Origin: Clostridia bacterium | GTDB taxonomy: Bacteria > Bacillota > Clostridia > Christensenellales > Borkfalkiaceae | Direction: 5' to 3' | DNA length: 5,168 nt | NCBI GenBank assembly: GCA_017616925.1 | Contig: JAFZXG010000048.1 | Location: 1 to 5,168, forward strand | In this document: positions 1 to 5,168 of the stretch, piece after piece | Layout: every line of letters begins with the position of its first letter | Position numbering within the stretch: position 1 is the first letter of the stretch | The notes under the pieces: generated by a model | The model's input: only the letters and a program-made list of their open reading frames with translations | What the model was told of the DNA's origin: nothing | Databases searched by the model: none | Made by a program: the position numbers and the translations under genes

Positions 1-1
1 T

Positions 2-124
2 AATTGCGGTATTTTCTGGCAGGACGGTGAATCGGCAAAGACCGCTGTTAATAATTATATAACCAGGATCAGAGAGATCCTGCCCGTCTCGGCAAACGTC
101 GTAACGGACGACTTTTTTGCTTAA
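2..124 (+). CDS. ABC transporter substrate-binding protein, C-terminal end (5' partial)
   Basis: Forty codons in one open frame run from the window edge to a TAA at 122-124; the start and most of the protein lie outside. The visible tail (reading NCGIFWQDGESAKTAV and ending VVTDDFFA) is helical and ends in an acidic-aromatic motif. That resembles the C-termini of NMT1/SsuA-type solute-binding proteins, which often finish with a short D-D-F-Y-like sequence. The main support is context: the stop is 3 bases before a NitT/TauT-type permease, which is followed by its ATPase, and a binding protein usually comes first in such an operon. Such proteins capture the solute outside the membrane and deliver it to the permease, in Gram-positives as lipoproteins. 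The ligand (for example a pyrimidine, a sulfonate or a flavin-like compound) cannot be judged from 40 residues. The identification is an inference from position plus weak similarity. Confidence 0.7.
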   Translation, partial: NCGIFWQDGESAKTAVNNYITRIREILPVSANVVTDDFFA

Positions 125-127
125 ACT

Positions 128-883
128 ATGGGGAAAACAGGGAAAATATTAAACTTAATACTTCCGATCCTTTCAATTCTTTTGATCGCGGTTTTATGGA
201 CCGTGTCCGCGGTCGTAGTGGGAGACGGACTAATACTTCCTTCGCTTTCGGAGACTTTCGGCGCACTCGTCGGACTAATAAAAAGCGAAGGGTTCTATAC
301 GGCGTTTTTTTCCACTATGATAAGGTCTGTCGTCGCGTTTTCGATTTCGTTCGCGCTGGCGTTTATAGCCGCTTTGGTTTCGTATAAATATATATATGCA
401 AAGAAGTTTTTAGCACCGATAATTACGATAGTAAGGACTTTGCCTACGATAGCGGTCGTATTGCTTTTAGTCGTATGGACAAATTCTAAAATCGCACCCG
501 TTATAGTAACGACGTTAGTCGTTTTTCCTACTATGTACAGCGAACTTTCGGTAGCGTTTGGCGGTATAGATAAAGACGCGCTTGAAATGTGTAAAGTTTT
601 TAACGTCGGCAAAAAAGATCGCTTTTTCAAGGTCGTGCTACCGCAAACCGCGCCGTATTTTATTGCGGCGGCAGGTTCGGGACTTACTCTGAATATAAAA
701 CTCATGGTAGCGGCGGAAGTGCTTGCTTCGACCGCACGGTCAATGGGGTATCTTCTCAATACTTCCAAAATCTATTTTGAAACCGCGACCATGATGGCGT
801 TGGTATTGTTTACGCTGGTCGTCGGGCTTATCATAGAAGGCGCGTTTTCGTTACTTTCCAAAAAGGCGGGCAGGTTTCTATGA
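128..883 (+). CDS. ABC transporter permease, NitT/TauT (SsuC/ThiX-like) family
   Basis: A 251-residue integral membrane protein forming the translocation channel of an ABC importer. Hydrophobic segments are visible at about residues 8-31, 67-90, 95-117, 122-140, 172-196 and 220-243, fitting the roughly six-helix BPD_transp_1 fold. The cytoplasmic EAA loop that contacts the ATPase is at about 150-172: acidic D150-A-L, the conserved glycine G161, and the closing L-P at 171-172. The following stretch with E197 and a G-Y-L-L motif (207-210) is typical of SsuC/TauC/ThiX permeases. The length is normal for the family. The ATG at 128 begins 3 bases after the binding-protein stop and gives a short basic N-terminus before helix 1. 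No convincing Shine-Dalgarno lies before it, so translation probably depends on coupling to the upstream gene. The next gene overlaps by ATGA. The family is clear; the substrate is unknown. Confidence 0.93.
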   Translation: MGKTGKILNLILPILSILLIAVLWTVSAVVVGDGLILPSLSETFGALVGLIKSEGFYTAFFSTMIRSVVAFSISFALAFIAALVSYKYIYAKKFLAPIITIVRTLPTIAVVLLLVVWTNSKIAPVIVTTLVVFPTMYSELSVAFGGIDKDALEMCKVFNVGKKDRFFKVVLPQTAPYFIAAAGSGLTLNIKLMVAAEVLASTARSMGYLLNTSKIYFETATMMALVLFTLVVGLIIEGAFSLLSKKAGRFL

Positions 884-1521
884 TAGAATTTAAAAGCGTA
901 ACCAAAAAATACGGCGACAAGGTCGTATTTACGGATTTCGACCTTGAAATAAAAGACGGCGAGATCACCGCGATACTCGGCGAGAACGGATCGGGTAAGA
1001 CCACGCTTTTAAAAATGCTTGCGGGCATAACCGACTACGAAGGTAAGATCTCGGTCGGCGACCGCGCGGCTTTCGTGTTTCAGGAAGACAGGCTTATAAA
1101 GAACCTTACGGTCGAACGGAATATCCTTCTCGTTGCGCCGACCGCGGACGCGACCGCGCTGCTTAACGAATACGGACTTTCGGGCTACGGCAAACGCTAT
1201 ATAAAAGAACTTTCGGGCGGGGAGAGAAGAAAGGTCGCCATAATACGCGCACTCGCCGTTTCTTCGCCCCTTTTAATTATGGACGAACCCTTTTCTTCGG
1301 TGGACGTCGCGACCAAGCAAAAGTTTATGGGGAAAATCCTTAAAGAGCGGGAAAATAAAAAAAACACCGTGGTGATCATTACTCACGATATTTTCGAAGC
1401 GTCCGACTTCGCGGACAGGATAGTCGTTCTGTCGGGCGGGAAGATAGCGTTCGACAAACGGGATTTCGACAGAGTCGGAATAAGGGAAGAGATATATTCG
1501 CTTTTATCTAAACGACGGTAG
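880..1521 (+). CDS. ABC transporter ATP-binding protein, NitT/TauT (SsuB/ThiZ-like) family
   Basis: A 213-residue cytoplasmic ATPase that powers the adjacent permease. All nucleotide-binding motifs are intact: Walker A GENGSGKTT at residues 34-42, Q-loop Q68, signature LSGGE at 111-115, Walker B LLIMDEP at 131-137, D-loop SSVD at 139-142 and H-loop H169. It is shorter than the usual 240-260 residues of SsuB/TauB proteins and ends soon after the H-loop subdomain, so a C-terminal extension is absent; the core is complete. Its ATG overlaps the permease stop (ATGA, 880-883), and the purine-rich AAAAGGCGGG just upstream can act as the ribosome binding site. The last 14 bases overlap, tail to tail, the end of the opposite-strand apbE-like gene. 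The ATPase function is certain. Partnership with the upstream permease is inferred from the overlap. Confidence 0.95.
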   Translation: MIEFKSVTKKYGDKVVFTDFDLEIKDGEITAILGENGSGKTTLLKMLAGITDYEGKISVGDRAAFVFQEDRLIKNLTVERNILLVAPTADATALLNEYGLSGYGKRYIKELSGGERRKVAIIRALAVSSPLLIMDEPFSSVDVATKQKFMGKILKERENKKNTVVIITHDIFEASDFADRIVVLSGGKIAFDKRDFDRVGIREEIYSLLSKRR

Positions 1522-2578
1522 AAACAGAATACGAATCGTCGAGCAGGGTGAATTCGCCCTGCTTTTCGTTTGTCAGCACGGTCTTTTCATCGCCGTCGTT
1601 TATTATAACGAATACCGTCAGAACGCCGTACTCGGCGTTCCCGACCAGCGTTCTTATAAGATTTTCCGCACCGCTTTTATCGAGCAGCATAAGCGCGGTG
1701 GACGTAGCGTCCGTAAGCCAGCCGCTGTTTCCGAAAACGATTGCGGAAGTTACGCCGCTATTCGTCGGGCGGCCGCTTTCCGCGTCGATTATATGCGAAT
1801 ATCTTACGCCGTCGTATTCGTAATAGGTCCTGTAATTTCCGCTTGTCGAAACGAAGACGTTTTCGGGTTTTTCGACGCGGATGATGTTTTTACTTACGTC
1901 GTCGGGGTGCGTGACCGAAAGAGAGTTTGCCGAAAGTATCGAAATACTGCTGCCGCCGAAGTTTACGTATCCCGAATCGTAGCCTTTGCTTTTTAACAGT
2001 TCGGTTATTTCGTCGACGGCGACGCCTTTGATTATTCCGCCCGCGTCGAACGATATCTTTTCGTTTTTTACCACCGCGGTTTTTTCTTCGTTAAACGAAA
2101 AAGCGGTAGGATCGAACGAGTTCGAGTTTTTCACCGCGGTTATCTCGTCGGCGGTCGGCGGAACAAAGTCGCCGTTCGGTACTTTCGTGTCGGGAGTAAA
2201 GTGCCAAAGCCTTAAAAAAGGCAACACGGCGGGATTGAAGGCGGGCGATATTCCGTGCGCGGCGGTCATTTTTTCAAGCACTTTAAAAGCAAGCGGCGAA
2301 ACCGCGATCTCTTCGCCCGTTTCCGCGGCGTTAAATCTCGATAAAAACCCGTTTCCCGACAGCGAAAATTCGCCGGAAAGCCCGTATAATATTTCGTCGA
2401 TCCCGCGCTTTACCGAATCGGGAAGAGATCCGTCGAAGGTCGCGACCGAAATTTCCGCGTCGAAACAGAAAGCGGAGTAATAGCCGTTTTCCTTTTTGCA
2501 GGAAGCATAAAGCAGCCCGCAGACGCTTAAAATAATGGCGGATACTACCGCCGTTACCTTTCTTAAAACCGTTTTCAT
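1508..2578 (-). CDS. apbE: FAD:protein FMN transferase (ApbE family), probable lipoprotein
   Basis: A 356-residue protein of normal ApbE length. ApbE attaches FMN from FAD through a phosphoester bond to Ser/Thr of target flavoproteins such as NqrB/C, RnfD/G or extracellular reductases, using Mg2+. The N-terminus has basic residues, a hydrophobic stretch (about 8-25) and a cysteine at 27 (YASC). This looks like a lipoprotein signal, although Tyr at -3 is not ideal for a lipobox. Family landmarks in order are FLSRFN at 78-83, AFNPAVLPFLRLW at 113-125 (usual F-D-P-T, here F-N-P-A), DAGGIIKGVAVD at 178-189 (flavin-binding D-x-G-G-I-x-K-G), HIIDAESGRP at 262-271, and TDATSTAL at 289-296 carrying the metal-binding Asp/Thr. 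All core residues appear present. The start has an AAAAGG ribosome site 4 bases upstream and its own promoter. It is monocistronic here; no target flavoprotein lies in the window. The family is secure; the partner is unknown. Confidence 0.93.
   Translation of the reverse strand: MKTVLRKVTAVVSAIILSVCGLLYASCKKENGYYSAFCFDAEISVATFDGSLPDSVKRGIDEILYGLSGEFSLSGNGFLSRFNAAETGEEIAVSPLAFKVLEKMTAAHGISPAFNPAVLPFLRLWHFTPDTKVPNGDFVPPTADEITAVKNSNSFDPTAFSFNEEKTAVVKNEKISFDAGGIIKGVAVDEITELLKSKGYDSGYVNFGGSSISILSANSLSVTHPDDVSKNIIRVEKPENVFVSTSGNYRTYYEYDGVRYSHIIDAESGRPTNSGVTSAIVFGNSGWLTDATSTALMLLDKSGAENLIRTLVGNAEYGVLTVFVIINDGDEKTVLTNEKQGEFTLLDDSYSVSTVV
1542..1566 (+). terminator. Candidate intrinsic terminator of the importer operon, inside apbE 3' end
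   Basis: AGCAGGG at 1542-1548 pairs perfectly with CCCTGCT at 1557-1563. One G-T wobble and one G-C pair extend the stem to 9 bp around an AATT loop. On the + strand the stem runs into TTTT (1563-1566) and then CGTTTG. It lies about 20 bases after the ATPase stop, where a terminator is expected. The T-run is short and interrupted, and the other strand has no T-run, so it would stop rightward transcription only. The same bases encode residues near the C-terminus of the ApbE-like protein on the - strand. Confidence 0.5.
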
Positions 2579-2582
2579 AGAA

Positions 2583-2588
2583 CCTTTT
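2583..2588 (-). promoter_or_regulatory. Ribosome binding site of apbE
   Basis: On the - strand AAAAGG lies 4 bases before the ATG at 2578-2576. The spacing is a little short but is the only purine-rich run in the short leader, and it supports this start codon. Confidence 0.55.
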
Positions 2589-2600
2589 CTTATATGAAAT

Positions 2601-2630
2601 ATTATAATACAAAATGTTTATAAAAATCAA
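2601..2630 (-). promoter_or_regulatory. Leftward sigma-A-type promoter of apbE
   Basis: Reading the - strand, a -35-like TTGATT (2630-2625) and a perfect -10 TATAAT (2606-2601) are separated by 18 bp in very AT-rich DNA. Transcription would start near 2594, giving a leader of only about 15 bases with room for the AAAAGG ribosome site. The -35 box lies 6 bp from the -35 box of the opposite promoter. Confidence 0.65.
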
Positions 2631-2636
2631 TTTTTA

Positions 2637-2662
2637 TTGACAAAGTTTCCCGCCTTTGTTAA
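2637..2662. promoter_or_regulatory. Inverted repeat spanning the rightward promoter, possible operator
   Basis: TTGACAAAG (2637-2645) and CTTTGTTAA (2654-2662) are inverted copies matching at 8 of 9 positions, with an 8-bp centre. The left arm contains the -35 box, and the right arm enters the -10 box. The size and placement fit a dimeric repressor site, with the two arms 17 bp apart. No regulator gene is visible in the window, so the bound protein is unknown; the symmetry could also be chance in AT-rich DNA. Confidence 0.4.
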
Positions 2663-2665
2663 AAT
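2637..2665 (+). promoter_or_regulatory. Rightward sigma-A-type promoter of the kinase/PqqD-like/DUF1846 operon
   Basis: A perfect -35 TTGACA (2637-2642), a 17-bp spacer and a -10 TAAAAT (2660-2665) form a near-consensus housekeeping promoter. The predicted start is near 2672, leaving a leader of about 50 bases before the ATG at 2722. I see no riboswitch-like structure in that leader. An inverted repeat spans the promoter (separate entry), so the promoter may be strong but repressible. Confidence 0.72.
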
Positions 2666-2710
2666 AATAAATAGTTTTATTTTGATTCGTCTGCACCTGA
2701 AAAACGCGTT

Positions 2711-2720
2711 GGGGGAAGGA
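2711..2720 (+). promoter_or_regulatory. Ribosome binding site of the HprK-like kinase gene
   Basis: GGGGGAAGGA directly precedes the ATG at 2722. The G5 run sits 6 bases before the start and AAGGA only 1 base before, so the G5 run is the likelier pairing site. It supports ATG 2722 as the start. Confidence 0.6.
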
Positions 2721-2721
2721 A

Positions 2722-3444
2722 ATGCCGAAGTGTAAGATCGCGGACGTCGTGTTCGATCTGGAACCGGAATACGCATATTTTAACGAACGCCTTACGGAAT
2801 TTCTTTATGTCGGGGAAGAAACGCCCGAATATTCGGTGTTTTCGGACGACGTCTCGATAGAAAAGGAGAGAAAGAAATACTCTCTTCCCGAAAATCTGCC
2901 CGCGCCCTTAATCGAAGATCTTTTCTTCGAGAGAAAAGTCAGCGACTATATTCTCGAAAAGAAGAACGGCACGCTCTTTCACGGCAGCGCGATAGAATAC
3001 GGCGGCGGGGCGTACGTGTTTACCGCAAGGAGCGGGACGGGTAAGTCCACTCACGCGGGGCTGTGGCGCGAACTTCTGGGCGACAGGGTGAAGATGATAA
3101 ACGACGACAAGCCGATAGTCCGTATTATAGACGGAAAGCCCGTGATCTACGGAACGCCATGGAAAGGCAAACACGGACTCGGCGGCAATATAAAAGCGCC
3201 CGTAAAGGCGATATGCAGGCTGGTTCAGGCGAAGGAAAATTCGATACGCGAAGTCTCGGTGAAAGAGTTTCTGCCCACTTTCTTCGTTCAGTGTTATCAC
3301 GTCGAAGACCGAAAAAGAAAGGAAAACTTTTTGGAGTTTTTGGACGGGCTTTTGTCGGGCGTAAAACTGTTCGAGTTAAAATGCGATATAAGTAAGGCGG
3401 CGGCGGAACTTTCCTTTACCGCTATGACGGGGGATAAATTATGA
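2722..3444 (+). CDS. HPr kinase/PEPCK-like P-loop kinase (HprK-related), RiPP-type context
   Basis: A 240-residue soluble protein with no signal peptide or membrane segment. After a variable N-terminal part (1-80) comes LFHGSA (85-90), a beta strand, and a P-loop SGTGKSTH (104-111) with K108 and S109. The surroundings (FTARSGTGKSTHAGLW) are characteristic of HprK-like kinases related to HPr Ser kinase and PEP carboxykinase. An INDDKP motif (127-132) supplies the acidic pair equivalent to the Walker B/catalytic aspartates, and YGTPWKGK (143-150) matches the conserved G-x-P-W region of these shorter kinases. True HprK (about 310 residues) has an extra N-terminal domain and acts on HPr; this protein lacks that layout, so HPr is not the expected substrate. 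Relatives in lasso peptide clusters phosphorylate a precursor peptide serine. The overlapping PqqD-like gene downstream points to a peptide or protein partner. The actual phosphoacceptor is unknown. Confidence 0.82.
   Translation: MPKCKIADVVFDLEPEYAYFNERLTEFLYVGEETPEYSVFSDDVSIEKERKKYSLPENLPAPLIEDLFFERKVSDYILEKKNGTLFHGSAIEYGGGAYVFTARSGTGKSTHAGLWRELLGDRVKMINDDKPIVRIIDGKPVIYGTPWKGKHGLGGNIKAPVKAICRLVQAKENSIREVSVKEFLPTFFVQCYHVEDRKRKENFLEFLDGLLSGVKLFELKCDISKAAAELSFTAMTGDKL
3429..3433 (+). promoter_or_regulatory. Ribosome binding site of the PqqD-like gene
   Basis: GGGGG lies 7 bases before the ATG at 3441, inside the end of the kinase gene. It can pair with the 16S anti-Shine-Dalgarno CCUCC through one G-U wobble and supports ATG 3441. 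Confidence 0.5.
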
Positions 3445-3719
3445 AGATAAAAAGCGGATACCTTATTAGAGAAGTCGCGGGGACTTATCTCGTGGTGGCG
3501 GTAGGAAAACGCGCGAAGGAATTCGGCGGTATGATCAACCTGAACGAGACCGCGGCGACGCTTTGGAAGGAACTCGAAAAGGGCGCGACCGAAGAAGAAC
3601 TCACGGCGAGACTTCTCGAAGAATACGAAGTGGACGAAAAAACGGCGAAAGACAACGTAAAGGACTTTATAAAAAAACTCAGCGACGCAAATCTTTTGAC
3701 GGGGGTGGAAAACAAATGA
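3441..3719 (+). CDS. PqqD-like small protein (RiPP recognition element fold)
   Basis: A 92-residue soluble protein with the PqqD layout. It has an N-terminal beta region (GYLIREVAGTYLVVAVG, 6-22), a glycine turn, and a strand leading into MINLNETAATLWKEL (31-45), the hallmark LN-x-T-A-x-x-LW segment. A helix with E-E-L at 52-54 follows, then a Y-x-V-D-x-x-x-A-x-x-D-V pattern (62-74) and a final F-I-x-K-L-x-x-A-N-L-L helix (76-86). PqqD and its relatives form a winged-helix fold that binds leader peptides and presents them to modifying enzymes. Its ATG overlaps the kinase stop (ATGA), and its own stop overlaps the next ATG, so it is made in step with both. It is close to PqqD's usual length. 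No pqq biosynthesis gene is present, so pyrroloquinoline quinone is unlikely. The fold is likely; the bound peptide is unknown. Confidence 0.82.
   Translation: MKIKSGYLIREVAGTYLVVAVGKRAKEFGGMINLNETAATLWKELEKGATEEELTARLLEEYEVDEKTAKDNVKDFIKKLSDANLLTGVENK
3701..3708 (+). promoter_or_regulatory. Ribosome binding site of the DUF1846 gene
   Basis: GGGGGTGG lies 7 bases before the ATG at 3716, within the end of the PqqD-like gene. It is a strong G-rich ribosome site and decides the start used here. Confidence 0.6.
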
Positions 3720-5168
3720 AAACGGGATTCGACAACGCTAAATACCTTGAACTTCAGTCGGCGAAGATATTAGAGCGCATATCGCATTACGACAACAAAT
3801 TATACCTTGAATTCGGCGGAAAACTCTTCGACGACTATCACGCGTCGAGAGTCCTGCCGGGATTTATGCCCGACAGTAAGATAAAGATGCTTTCGCAACT
3901 TAAAGACAAGGCGGAGATACTCGTCGCAATCAGCGCGAACGATATAGAAAAGAATAAGTACAGAAACGATCTCGGCATAACCTACGATACCGAAGTTTTG
4001 AGACTTATCGACGTTTTCAGGAACAAAGGCTTTTACGTCGGGAGCGTGGTGCTTACCCGCTTTAACGAACAGCCGCCCGTCGTCGCTTTCCAGAAACGCC
4101 TTGAAATGATGGGCGTAAAGGTGTATCGCCACTATACGATAGAAGGTTATCCTTCGGACGTTGAAAGGATTGTGTCCGACGAAGGTTTCGGAAAGAACGA
4201 GTATGTCGCGACGTCGCGCCCGCTGGTAGTCGTTACCGCCCCCGGTCCGGGCAGCGGCAAGATGGCGACCTGTCTTTCCCAACTCTATCACGAGTATAAG
4301 CGCGGAATAAAGGCGGGATACGCAAAATACGAGACTTTCCCGATATGGAACCTTCCTTTAAATCACCCCGTAAACGTCGCTTACGAAGCGGCGACCGCGG
4401 ACTTAAACGATATAAATATGATCGATCCGTTTCATCTGGACGCTTACGGTGAAATGGCGGTGAACTATAACAGAGACGTGGATATTTTCCCCGTGCTTTC
4501 CGCGACTTTGACGAGAGTCATGGGCGAATGTCCGTATAAGTCGCCTACCGACATGGGCGTCAATATGGCGGGCTACGCCATCGTTGACGACGAGGTTTGC
4601 AGGGAAGCGAGTAAGCAGGAAGTTATCCGCCGTTATTACGCGGCGCAACTCGACGTGAGAAAGGGACTCGTGGGGAAAGACACTCTCTCGAAGATCGAGA
4701 TACTTATGCAAAAGATGAATATAACTATTCTCGACAGGGCGGTAGTCCGTCCCGCACTCGAAAAAGAGCGCATAACGGGCGTTCCCTGCTGCGCGTTGCA
4801 ACTGCCTGACGGCAGGATCGTAACGGGCAAGACGGGAATACTGTTCGGCGCGGCGTCGGCGACGCTTATAAACGCGCTTAAAGTTCTCGCGGACATCGAC
4901 GATTCGATAGACCTTATACCTTCGGTGGTGTTAGAACCCATACAGAAACTCAAAGTGAACAATATGGGCAGTATCAATCCGAGACTGCATACCGACGAAG
5001 TTCTGCTGTGTCTCGCGGTCAGCGCGGTGACGAATCCGATAGCCAAACTCGCGGTAGGAAAACTTTCGCTTCTCAAAAATTCCGAACTGCACTCGTCGGT
5101 GGTGCTTTCGCACGTAGATAAAAAGACTTTTAAGGCACTCGGCGTGAACGTAACGAGTGAACCAAAGA
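3716..5168 (+). CDS. DUF1846 / UPF0371 family protein (3' partial)
   Basis: An open frame of 484 codons runs from ATG 3716 to the window edge without a stop. Recognisable DUF1846 landmarks, in order, are the N-terminal GFDNAKY (4-10), LEFGGKLFDDYHASRVLPGF (31-50), the glycine-rich APGPGSGKMATCLSQLYHE (175-193), NHPVNVAYEAATADLND (216-232), IDPFHLDAYG (236-245), YNRDVDIFPVL (251-261), YKSPTDMGVNMAGY (274-287) and EASKQEVIRRYY (297-308). Family members are about 490-505 residues and cytosolic, so only some 10-20 residues should be missing. The glycine-rich motif resembles a P-loop (G-P-G-S-G-K), but its nucleotide binding and the reaction catalysed are not established to my knowledge. The start overlaps the PqqD-like stop by ATGA, placing it in the same coupled operon. 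It has no signal peptide. The family assignment is firm; the function is unknown, and whether it works with the kinase and PqqD-like protein is only an inference. Confidence 0.92.
   Translation, partial: MKTGFDNAKYLELQSAKILERISHYDNKLYLEFGGKLFDDYHASRVLPGFMPDSKIKMLSQLKDKAEILVAISANDIEKNKYRNDLGITYDTEVLRLIDVFRNKGFYVGSVVLTRFNEQPPVVAFQKRLEMMGVKVYRHYTIEGYPSDVERIVSDEGFGKNEYVATSRPLVVVTAPGPGSGKMATCLSQLYHEYKRGIKAGYAKYETFPIWNLPLNHPVNVAYEAATADLNDINMIDPFHLDAYGEMAVNYNRDVDIFPVLSATLTRVMGECPYKSPTDMGVNMAGYAIVDDEVCREASKQEVIRRYYAAQLDVRKGLVGKDTLSKIEILMQKMNITILDRAVVRPALEKERITGVPCCALQLPDGRIVTGKTGILFGAASATLINALKVLADIDDSIDLIPSVVLEPIQKLKVNNMGSINPRLHTDEVLLCLAVSAVTNPIAKLAVGKLSLLKNSELHSSVVLSHVDKKTFKALGVNVTSEPK

Noticed and set aside
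295..768. 157-codon open frame on the - strand
   Set aside because: It lies fully inside the permease gene, has no ribosome site, and its translation resembles no family; it is an antisense shadow.
2066..2150. Two copies of CACCGCGGTT, the first followed by a T-run, as a possible terminator or repeat
   Set aside because: Both are inside conserved apbE coding sequence on the opposite strand, the palindrome has no loop, and the repeat is short enough to be codon usage (Thr-Ala-Val).
1986..2480. 164-codon open frame on the + strand
   Set aside because: It is entirely antisense to apbE, whose conserved motifs explain the region; no promoter or ribosome site supports it.
2331..2630. 99-codon open frame on the - strand reaching into the intergenic region
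   Set aside because: It is out of frame with apbE, and its start lies at the -35 box, upstream of the likely transcription start; its product is arginine/phenylalanine-rich in the way shadow frames are.
2614..2640. 8-codon ATG frame (MFIKINFY) as a possible peptide precursor
   Set aside because: It lies upstream of the predicted rightward start site, has no ribosome site, and is too short; its bases form the AT-rich apbE promoter.
2682..2735. 17-codon TTG-initiated frame in the kinase leader
   Set aside because: It has no ribosome site, uses a rare start, and overlaps the kinase start; it is probably chance.
3800..4291. 163-codon open frame on the - strand
   Set aside because: It is opposite the DUF1846 gene, whose reading frame carries clear family motifs throughout.
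4403..5113. Overlapping - strand open frames of 132, 146 and 60 codons
   Set aside because: All are antisense to the DUF1846 gene and share no recognisable domain; they come from the low frequency of stops in this base composition.

Overview
The window looks like chromosomal DNA of a Gram-positive, probably clostridial (Bacillota) bacterium. By eye the GC content is moderate, with sharply AT-rich promoter DNA. Evidence for this lineage is sigma-A-type promoters, ATGA-coupled genes, a lipoprotein-type ApbE and a DUF1846/UPF0371 protein. The lineage is an inference from gene content; no rRNA or tRNA is present to confirm it.

Left part (1-1521, + strand): the 3' end of an operon for an ABC importer of the NitT/TauT/SsuABC/ThiXYZ type. 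It contains the last 40 residues of a substrate-binding protein, a complete permease, and a complete ATPase that overlaps the permease by ATGA. The substrate cannot be read from these parts.

Middle (1508-2578, - strand): a full ApbE-family FAD:protein FMN transferase with a lipoprotein-like signal peptide. It is convergent with the importer operon, and the two reading frames overlap by 14 bp. A hairpin plus T-run inside the 3' end of apbE is the best candidate terminator for the importer operon.

Intergenic region (2579-2721): two back-to-back promoters whose -35 boxes are 6 bp apart. The rightward promoter is near consensus (TTGACA, 17 bp, TAAAAT) and is threaded by an inverted repeat that could be an operator.

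Right part (2722-5168, + strand): a three-gene, translationally coupled operon. It encodes an HPr-kinase/PEPCK-like P-loop kinase, a small PqqD-like protein (RiPP recognition element fold), and a DUF1846/UPF0371 protein that runs off the window just before its expected end. Each of these genes has a GGGGG-containing ribosome binding site, and both junctions are ATGA. A kinase plus a PqqD-like peptide-binding protein recalls the kinase-tailored lasso peptide and other RiPP pathways. However, no precursor peptide, radical SAM enzyme, cyclase or peptidase is visible here, so this unit is the most likely place for something undescribed. What it acts on is unknown from this sequence.
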